Shown here: one piece after another, positions 1-6,000 of the stretch
How positions within the stretch are numbered: position 1 is the stretch's first letter
Layout: each line of letters starts with the position of its first letter
NCBI GenBank assembly: GCA_003818595.1
Contig: RPQV01000181.1
Coordinates: forward strand, 1 to 7,016
DNA: 7,016 nt
Origin: Calditrichota bacterium
Lineage (GTDB): Bacteria > Zhuqueibacterota > Zhuqueibacteria > Residuimicrobiales > Krinioviventaceae
Direction: 5' to 3'
The notes under the pieces: generated by a model
The model's database searches: none
Told to the model about the DNA's origin: nothing
Seen by the model: only the letters and a program-made list of their open reading frames with translations
Made by a program: the position numbers and the translations under genes

Positions 1-1
1 A

Positions 2-352
2 AGAGAACTGGTGCGCCGTGCCTTGTTCACGGTCGTCACCTCGGAGTGGCATGACAACTCGCCGCTGGTGATTTATGAAGCTCTCGCTTTGGGCAAGCCG
101 GTCATTGGCGCCAAAATGGGCGGCATACCGGAATTGATCGAGGATGGGGTGGACGGTTACATCTACGAACGCGGTGATGTGAAGACATTCGTCGACCGCG
201 TTCAATCTCTTGTCGATCATCGAGAGCTCGCAATCGCCATGGGAAACAAGGGTCGGCTAAAGGCTGAAAAGCTTTATGATTTTGAACACCATTATGAGCA
301 ACTGATGAAATTGTATGATTTCACCCAAAAAACATATGCATCTGGTAAGTGA
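2..352 (+). CDS. Glycosyltransferase family 4 protein, C-terminal fragment
   Basis: This is the last 116 codons of a glycosyltransferase whose start lies left of the window; the frame is already open at base 2, so the GTG at 11 is not a real start. The fragment is the end of the nucleotide-sugar-binding Rossmann domain of a GT-B enzyme. The family's EX7E motif falls at visible residues 18-26 inside EWHDNSPLVIYEA. Its first acid is Asp instead of Glu, a conservative change that leaves the second Glu (E26) intact. It is followed by the typical GKPVIGAKMGGIPELI stretch and by the family's closing helices. Members transfer a sugar from an activated donor onto a growing cytoplasmic or lipid-linked glycan. 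The stop lies two bases before the ATG of the acyltransferase gene, so the two are almost certainly co-transcribed in a polysaccharide operon. Donor and acceptor sugars cannot be told from this fragment. Confidence 0.9.
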   Translation, partial: RELVRRALFTVVTSEWHDNSPLVIYEALALGKPVIGAKMGGIPELIEDGVDGYIYERGDVKTFVDRVQSLVDHRELAIAMGNKGRLKAEKLYDFEHHYEQLMKLYDFTQKTYASGK

Positions 353-354
353 CT

Positions 355-1782
355 ATGCTGTTTAACTCTTTACAATTCGGCTTTTTCTTCATTATTATCG
401 TTTTTGCTTTTTTTCTGCTGCCGCATCGTTACCGCTGGATTTTACTGCTCATCGGCAGTTATTATTTTTACCTCTGCTGGAATTGGCGCTACATCTTTTT
501 AATTCTCTTCTCAACCCTCATCGATTATTTTGCCAGTTTGCGCATGGCAAGGTTGGAGGAAAAAAGCAAGCGTCGAAAATATCTGCTCCTGAGCCTGATT
601 TCAAATCTCGGTTTGTTGTTCATCTTCAAGTATTTCAATTTCTTTTCTGAAAGCGTCAATGAATTCTTACTTTATTTGAATCTTCCCTACGCCATCCCTC
701 ATTTGAACGTCTTGTTGCCGGTCGGCATTTCCTTCTACACCTTTCAGGCGTTGAGCTATACCATCGATGTTTATCGGAATAGAATTCCGGCAGAACGTCA
801 TTTGGGCATTTTTTCACTCTATATCATGTTTTTCCCGCAGTTGGTGGCCGGTCCGATCGAACGCGCAACCCGCTTGCTGCCGCAATTTTATGAGGAAAAG
901 CATTTTGACGAAGCCAGGATCATCTCCGGCCTTCGCTGGATGTTATGGGGAATGTTCAAAAAAATTGTCATTGCCAATCGACTGGCGATTTATGTCGATG
1001 CCATCTACAGCAACGCTGAGCAGCATACCGGATTGACCCTTTTAATTGCCACCTATCTCTTTGCGTTTCAGATCTATTGCGATTTTTCCGGATATTCCGA
1101 CATTGCCATCGGCGCGGCACGGGTGCTGGGATTCGACCTGATGAAAAATTTTAATCGACCTTATTTTTCAAAAACGATTCCTGAATTCTGGAGCCGTTGG
1201 CACATCTCGCTGTCAACCTGGTTTAGAGATTATCTCTACATTCCGCTCGGCGGCAACCGCAAAGGCGAAAAACGAATGCTGCTCAACTTGTTCATCGTCT
1301 TTTTCATCAGCGGCGTGTGGCACGGCGCCAACTGGACTTTTCTCATTTGGGGCGGCCTGCATGCGGTCTATGCCGTGACCTCGAAAATAACCTTGCCTTG
1401 GCGGGATCGATGGGTGCAGAAAATGCATATTCCTCAGCCTTTGATCAACGGCTGGCGCATATTCGTCACCTTTCAATTGGTCTGTCTATCGTGGATTTAT
1501 TTCCGTGCCAATTCGCTGCAATCAGCCAATTTTATTCTCAAGCAGATTATCACCAAACCGTGGGGAGAATTATTCATCCCGGCATTGGACCAATTTATGT
1601 ATGGCCTGATTGCAGTCGTCATTCTGTTGATCGTCGATTCATCGTACGAATTCTTTAGACTGCCGCAGCGATTTTATCGGCAGCCGCGATATCTTCGTTG
1701 GGCGGCATACAGTGTAGTGATCATTATCATGGTGCTCATAGGTGTTTTTAATGAAAGTCAATTCATCTATTTTCAATTCTAA
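355..1782 (+). CDS. MBOAT family membrane O-acyltransferase (AlgI-like)
   Basis: A polytopic inner-membrane protein of 475 residues, normal for the AlgI/DltB-type MBOAT family, which passes acyl (usually acetyl) groups from the cytoplasm toward exported polysaccharides. Visible hallmarks are the opening MLFNSLQF, the AGPIER segment near residue 165, the block CDFSGYSDIAIG then FWSRWHISLS around 242-287, YIPLGGNR, and GVWHG, whose His323 matches the invariant catalytic histidine. It ends in the familiar FNESQFIYFQF. Hydrophobic segments are spread along its whole length. ATG 355 is chosen over GTG 349, which is in frame and overlaps the upstream stop, because family members begin exactly at MLFNS. 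Neither start has a good Shine-Dalgarno sequence, so translation is probably coupled to the glycosyltransferase gene. Pairing with an SGNH protein directly downstream is the standard arrangement for O-acetylation systems. The family call is firm; the acyl group and target glycan are unknown. Confidence 0.95.
   Translation: MLFNSLQFGFFFIIIVFAFFLLPHRYRWILLLIGSYYFYLCWNWRYIFLILFSTLIDYFASLRMARLEEKSKRRKYLLLSLISNLGLLFIFKYFNFFSESVNEFLLYLNLPYAIPHLNVLLPVGISFYTFQALSYTIDVYRNRIPAERHLGIFSLYIMFFPQLVAGPIERATRLLPQFYEEKHFDEARIISGLRWMLWGMFKKIVIANRLAIYVDAIYSNAEQHTGLTLLIATYLFAFQIYCDFSGYSDIAIGAARVLGFDLMKNFNRPYFSKTIPEFWSRWHISLSTWFRDYLYIPLGGNRKGEKRMLLNLFIVFFISGVWHGANWTFLIWGGLHAVYAVTSKITLPWRDRWVQKMHIPQPLINGWRIFVTFQLVCLSWIYFRANSLQSANFILKQIITKPWGELFIPALDQFMYGLIAVVILLIVDSSYEFFRLPQRFYRQPRYLRWAAYSVVIIIMVLIGVFNESQFIYFQF
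1740..1744 (+). promoter_or_regulatory. Ribosome binding site deciding the start of the SGNH gene
   Basis: AGGTG lies six bases before ATG 1751, inside the 3' end of the acyltransferase gene. It favours this ATG over the in-frame GTG at 1742, which would overlap the site itself. Confidence 0.6.
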
Positions 1783-2740
1783 GGGTCTGCGGCCTTTTTT
1801 GACCCGACTCGTCATATTTCTGCTTTTAATCGTAGCGCTGGATCAAATGGTCGGCAGTATGGTTGGTTTCGCCCACCGTCGTGCCCCGCACGGGTTAAAC
1901 TGGGCGAAAGATAATTGGCTGCTGGATGAGCCGTTTGATGTTGTCATCATGGGCTCCTCGCGCGCCTTCCGTTCGTATATTCCTGCCATCATTTCCGAGT
2001 CGACGGGTCTGCGGGTTTTTAATGCCGGACAGAACGGCCAGTATTTGCTCTACGCGTACGCATTGGAACAGCTGATGCTTGAACGTCATGTTCCCAAAGT
2101 GATTGTGCTCGATATTCTGCCCAGTTACATCATTCGCCTGCCCAATCCGAAAGAGGAGATCGGCAAATTGGCGACGTTGGCGCCGTTTTATAGCAATCGG
2201 CAGGTTCGTCAATTGTTGCGGCATGACGATTTTTTTGAAGGCTTGAAATACTGCTCCAAGATGTATCGCTATAATTCAAAGATACTCAGCATTGCTGAAC
2301 TATTCCGTTCGGCGCCGAAAAATGTCGATAACGGCTATGAATTTGTCGGCAACCTTACCTTTAAAATCAAGAATCCATTCGTTGATGATACGCTTGAAAA
2401 AGTGCAGGTGGACTCGTTCAAACTGGCCATACTGCAGGATTTCATCCGTTCGGCGAAAGACAGGCACGTGCTGGTCATTGGCTGCATGTCCCCGGTGTCG
2501 GAACCGGTCAGTCCAAGAGTCGAAGAGCTCATCAAATGGTACCAGAATTTCTTTCATGAAAACCAAATGCCCTTTATGAATTACGCTGATACAGCGTTTG
2601 CTCGTTATCAGCAGAAAGAATACTTTAGCGACATCACGCATATGGATGGGCAGGGGGGGGAATTGTTTTCTGCAGAATTTGCGCATGATTTGAAGGAGCT
2701 CCTCGCCTCCCAACAACCTTCTCTATTCACACTCCGCTGA
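1751..2740 (+). CDS. Membrane-anchored SGNH-hydrolase-like protein, MBOAT partner
   Basis: A 329-residue protein with one N-terminal hydrophobic segment (about residues 20-40) and an extracytoplasmic alpha/beta domain. The SGNH landmarks are VVIMGSSRAF, with Ser70 as likely nucleophile, then FNAGQNGQ with Asn94 in the block II/III region, and near the end SDITHMDGQ, supplying the Asp294-x-x-His297 pair. In alginate-type and other acetylation systems, proteins of this kind take the acyl group delivered by the MBOAT protein and place it on the polysaccharide in the periplasm. That role is inferred here from motifs and gene order. The gene starts inside the acyltransferase gene with a 32-base overlap, which implies tight co-expression. 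An eight-G run sits just after the catalytic His codon. An esterase role (removing acyl groups) cannot be excluded, and overall similarity beyond the motifs was not tested. Confidence 0.85.
   Translation: MKVNSSIFNSKGLRPFLTRLVIFLLLIVALDQMVGSMVGFAHRRAPHGLNWAKDNWLLDEPFDVVIMGSSRAFRSYIPAIISESTGLRVFNAGQNGQYLLYAYALEQLMLERHVPKVIVLDILPSYIIRLPNPKEEIGKLATLAPFYSNRQVRQLLRHDDFFEGLKYCSKMYRYNSKILSIAELFRSAPKNVDNGYEFVGNLTFKIKNPFVDDTLEKVQVDSFKLAILQDFIRSAKDRHVLVIGCMSPVSEPVSPRVEELIKWYQNFFHENQMPFMNYADTAFARYQQKEYFSDITHMDGQGGELFSAEFAHDLKELLASQQPSLFTLR
2653..2660 (+). repeat. Homopolymeric G8 tract inside the SGNH coding region
   Basis: Eight consecutive G residues span the codons CAG GGG GGG GAA, four codons after the predicted catalytic His297. 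A gain or loss of one G would replace roughly the last 27 residues of the protein while leaving the catalytic Ser and Asp/His codons intact. The tract is a directly visible slippage-prone site; whether it varies in nature is unknown. Confidence 0.7.
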
Positions 2741-2779
2741 TTCTCCTCTTTCATCCGCCACCCAATTTAACATAATATC

Positions 2780-2796
2780 CGACAATATCTTTGTCG
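2780..2796. promoter_or_regulatory. Dyad, possible regulator-binding site
   Basis: Perfect 6-base arms CGACAA and TTGTCG flank a 5-base centre. The centre lies about 88 bases upstream of the start point expected from the sigma-54-like promoter, within the range where enhancer-binding activators commonly bind. No T run follows, which argues against a terminator. The operator role is inference. Confidence 0.35.
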
Positions 2797-2800
2797 CTTC

Positions 2801-2844
2801 ACGGTTGATTTCAACGATTCGTGGATTTCGGACGGTTAGTTTCA
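2801..2844. repeat. Imperfect 13-base direct repeat, 31 bases apart
   Basis: ACGGTTGATTTCA at 2801-2813 recurs as ACGGTTAGTTTCA at 2832-2844, identical at 11 of 13 positions. The 31-base offset is close to three helical turns, so both copies would face the same side of the DNA. The first copy also overlaps a small dyad, GTTGA-TT-TCAAC, at 2804-2815. Both lie immediately upstream of the promoter candidates, as expected for an activator or repressor site. No known regulator motif is recognised. Confidence 0.4.
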
Positions 2845-2850
2845 TGCTCC

Positions 2851-2866
2851 TGGCACAAACTTTGTC
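2851..2866 (+). promoter_or_regulatory. Sigma-54-like (-24/-12) promoter candidate
   Basis: TGGCAC, five bases, then TTGTC matches the RpoN consensus TGGCAC-N5-TTGCW with correct spacing and 9 of 11 defined bases. The full -24 element is present. The weakness is the -12 element, which reads GT where GC is expected. Transcription would begin near 2876, giving a leader of about 140 bases before the ATG at 3019. The upstream dyad and direct repeat fit an enhancer-dependent promoter. Confidence 0.35.
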
Positions 2867-2871
2867 TTTTG

Positions 2872-2899
2872 TTGTTATCAAATGTGGAAGAAGTATGAT
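2872..2899 (+). promoter_or_regulatory. Sigma-70-like promoter candidate
   Basis: TTGTTA (2872-2877) and TATGAT (2894-2899) are separated by 16 bases, a usable housekeeping -35/-10 pair in the AT-rich part of the gap. The start point would be near 2906. It overlaps the start region of the sigma-54-like candidate, so the two are alternatives, or both may operate. If the host belongs to Bacteroidota, whose promoters differ, this call weakens. Confidence 0.3.
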
Positions 2900-2941
2900 A
2901 ATATTAAACTTATGCGATATCCAACAATGATGGTTTTATAC

Positions 2942-2961
2942 CAGCGTGAAACACACCGCTG
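2942..2961 (+). other. Short hairpin in the predicted 5' leader
   Basis: CAGCG and CGCTG can pair across a 10-base loop about 60 bases before the start codon. It is too short and isolated to match any riboswitch I know. It might affect message stability or be incidental. Confidence 0.25.
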
Positions 2962-3004
2962 TAGTTGTTTTTGGCTGAAACAGAATTTTCTATTTTTAAT
3001 TATT

Positions 3005-3010
3005 GGAGGT
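3005..3010 (+). promoter_or_regulatory. Strong Shine-Dalgarno of the large secreted-protein gene
   Basis: GGAGGT stands eight bases before ATG 3019. The next in-frame stop upstream is at 2947-2949, and the ATG is followed at once by a signal peptide, so this start is well fixed. The near-perfect site suggests efficient translation, unlike the weak sites of the upstream operon. Confidence 0.8.
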
Positions 3011-3018
3011 TGAACGCC

Positions 3019-6000
3019 ATGAAAGTTCATTTCTCATATTTCCGCATTCTGCTGACACTGCTCATCATCCTGGCTGTTGCCTTGCCGGCATCGGCTGCCA
3101 AGGATGAATTTGACCGTTCCGATGGAGCATTAGGCGGAAATTGGTCATCACATTCAGATATGGTGATTAAGAGCGGACGTTTGCATAACCAATCGAGCAC
3201 GACAGGTTGGAACAGTTTTCTGTCTGTCTATAACGTCGTCAATGCCAATGAAGTAACGATCTATTGGCCGGCCAGCGGCAGCGGTATTTCCGGCAACGGC
3301 GCCGAGTTGGGCGGGGTCGCATTCGTCAATTCGTTCAGCGCCGGCGCCGATGGATATCTCGTCTATATCTATTCCAGTGAATTACGACTGTATCGTCTGG
3401 CTGCAGGAACCATCACCACCGACCGCATCGCTTACAAAGCCGTCACCACCAATCCCAAGCCCGGCGATCGATTCAAGGTCAAATTTAATACATCCACTTA
3501 CCAGTTCACTGTATTCATCAATGATCAACAGGTGGGAGACGTTACCGACAGCGCCAAAAAGGTCAGCATGACGACCAACTATTCCGGCGTCATGCTCTAC
3601 GGCGGTGATGCCTATGAGAACGATATCGAAGCATGCGAGGCGGTCTATACGGCGCCGGCGAATGATACAGCCGCTCCTGCCAAAATCAATAATCTCAGTG
3701 CAACGGCTTCGAGCGCTTCGGCTTTGAACCTGACGTGGACAGCAACAGGTGATGATGCGAGTACGGGCACGGCGACTGGATATGATATCCGCTACTCGAA
3801 GAACAACATCACCACCGATGCCGAATTCAACGCGGCCACTCAGGCGACTGGGGTGAGCGCTCCCAAACAATCGGGCAGCGCCGAAAGCTATACGCTGACC
3901 GGTTTGCAGGCGGCCACCAAATATTACGTGGCGATTAAAGCCAGGGATGATGCCGGCAATCTTTCGCCTCTCTCCAATATTGCCTCTGCCACCACATCGG
4001 AATCCGGCGGCGGTGGGGGAGGCGGCACAACGTCCGGCCAACTGGCATGGAAAACTGATGATTTTGAACGCACCGATCTCGGCGCGGACTGGTCGGCTGC
4101 CAATTATAAAATTGACGCCGGCGAACTGACCTTGACCAATAAAACCGGCTTATGGAACAATATCGCGCTCTATCAAACGCCGGGTGCATTCGGTGCCGGG
4201 GCTGTTTTCAGTGCTGAGAATTCTGCCCTCTATAATAATGCCTATGTTCCGGCCGGTTTGTTGATCCTCATGGATAATTCCGTGCCCAGTGCCGCCAATG
4301 GGTATCTGATCAAACGAGTGGCTTCAACCATCGATTTTTATCGGATTACCGGCGGCGCTGTCAGTAACTCGGTCCTCAAAAGTGTGACCGGCGCGCAGAC
4401 AAAACCGCTGCCGGGCGATAAAATCGAGGCGGTGATCACCAACAATGGCAGCACCAAAACCGTGCGCATTTATGTGCGCGGTCAACTCGACGGCACGGTC
4501 GAATTGACCGATGCGCTCTCCATGGAAAATGCCTATGTGGGCGTCGCGCTGTACGGCGGTATTGGTTTTTCAAATAACCTGGAGTCATTTGCGGCTGGTT
4601 ATCCGGGAGGCGCCGGACCACAGACGGTTCGGGTTTTCGCCGGCAACAACCAGAGCGGTCCCATCAACCAGCAATTGCCCCTGCCGATTCAGGTGGAGGT
4701 TTTGGATGAAAACAGTCAGCCGAGCATCGGCTCTCTCTTGGATTTTCAGGTGATTCAGGGACTCGCTCGTCTTGATGATCTTGAAGATTTTGTTTTTCTC
4801 GGTCAAGTTTGGAAAGAAACTGAACAAGGCCGTATTCTGCGTGATAACGGCAAACTTGGTACTGATGCCAATGCTTCCGGAACCCAATATGTCACCTATG
4901 ATTGGGTGGCGTATCAGACCCGGTTTAAAATGGTCGCTGTTCCTTTTTATCTGCCGGAAGCCGGTCGCTTTGACTTGTGGGTTCGTTGTCGAACGCTGGC
5001 GGCCGACAAGTATCGTTTCCATTACAGTCTCGATGACGCCATCGATTCCGTGCAGGTGGAGATGCCGCGAACCAATATCGGTTCCTGGGTGTGGCACCGT
5101 ATGGACAACAATGTGCCCATCTCTGCCGGCATGCATGATCTCAATCTGATTCCCTATCATGCCGACCTCCAGTGGGATAAAATCCTGGTGCAGACGACAG
5201 GCTTGGCTGCTCCGACGGGCACCGGCGGCGAAGGACCGAGTTTCCCGAATATGACCAACGAAAACGGCATCGGCGGCACCAAAGTGACATTCGGCGCCAA
5301 CGCCAATGATGATGTGATTATTTATGTTTATGCCTATCGAGATGACGGCAGCAAAGTCGAAGAACCGGCTGTTTTTACCCTGAATCCGACACCGGGACCT
5401 GCTGTTTCGCTGGCGCGAGATCCTTCGGTCGCCGAGCCGGTGACCGCAACCCCCGGCGCTGCATCACCGGCGCTCAAAGTGATCGCCAAAGATGCGAACG
5501 CCAATTACGTCGAGGGCGTGAGCGTGACCTGGCAGGTGACTCAGGGTGACGGCGCCATGGCTTCTCCCACCAGCGTGACCAATGCCTTGGGCGTCGCCTC
5601 CAACACCATGAATCTCAATTTTTATCAGGAGACGGATTACAAAGTACAGGCTGCGGTCAACGGCCTGACGGGTTCCCCCGTGGTTTTCACCGTCAAGCCG
5701 GGTGCGCCTCCTAAAAAGATCGTGCGCATTCAGCCGAAAAAACAACAAAAGAGCAATGTGAACACCCGACTCGACAGTCTCTTGACCGTGCGCATACTCA
5801 AAGCGGATGATACACCCTTTGAGGGATATGCCGTCAAATTTGTGGTAACTCAGGGAGCAGGTCATCTCAGCACTCCGAATGGCTCTGAGAATGTTGTTTC
5901 TCTGGATATCCTGACCGACGTCCAAGGGTATGCACGCAGCAGTTGGTTGCTCGGTAATCCCGGATTAAATATGGTGGAAGCGCAAGCGCCCTTTTTGGAG

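Larger units (their letters stand above)
2741..3018. other. Intergenic regulatory region
   Basis: No credible coding frame is seen here on either strand. The stretch after the SGNH stop is AT-richer than the genes around it. I found no GC-rich hairpin followed by a T run, so no intrinsic terminator for the upstream operon can be called. The region contains two dyads, an imperfect direct repeat, two competing promoter candidates and a leader hairpin, listed separately. Confidence 0.6.

Noticed and set aside
349..351. GTG as start of the acyltransferase gene
   Set aside because: It would overlap the upstream stop in a GTGA arrangement, which is possible, but the family opening MLFNSLQF fits ATG 355 exactly.
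1742..1744. GTG as start of the SGNH gene
   Set aside because: It overlaps the AGGTG ribosome site that is well spaced for ATG 1751.
2786..2793. TATCTTTG resembling the Bacteroidota -7 promoter element
   Set aside because: No matching upstream TTTG element was found at the expected distance, it sits within the dyad, and the host phylum is uncertain.
2780..2796. Intrinsic terminator for the upstream operon
   Set aside because: The stem is only six pairs with modest GC and no T run follows.
2900..3004. Riboswitch in the 5' leader
   Set aside because: Only one five-pair hairpin is visible and the conserved core of c-di-GMP or other classes I know is absent.
3382..4041. A 219-codon open frame on the minus strand
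   Set aside because: It lies wholly inside the secreted-protein gene, opposite FN3 and concanavalin-like domains. It is rich in Arg, Gly and Ile with no recognisable domain, and is an antisense shadow of a biased codon pattern.
4585..5160. A 191-codon open frame on the minus strand
   Set aside because: It is antisense to the CBM6-like module, has no recognisable motif and no clear ribosome site, and the plus-strand frame here is clearly protein-like.
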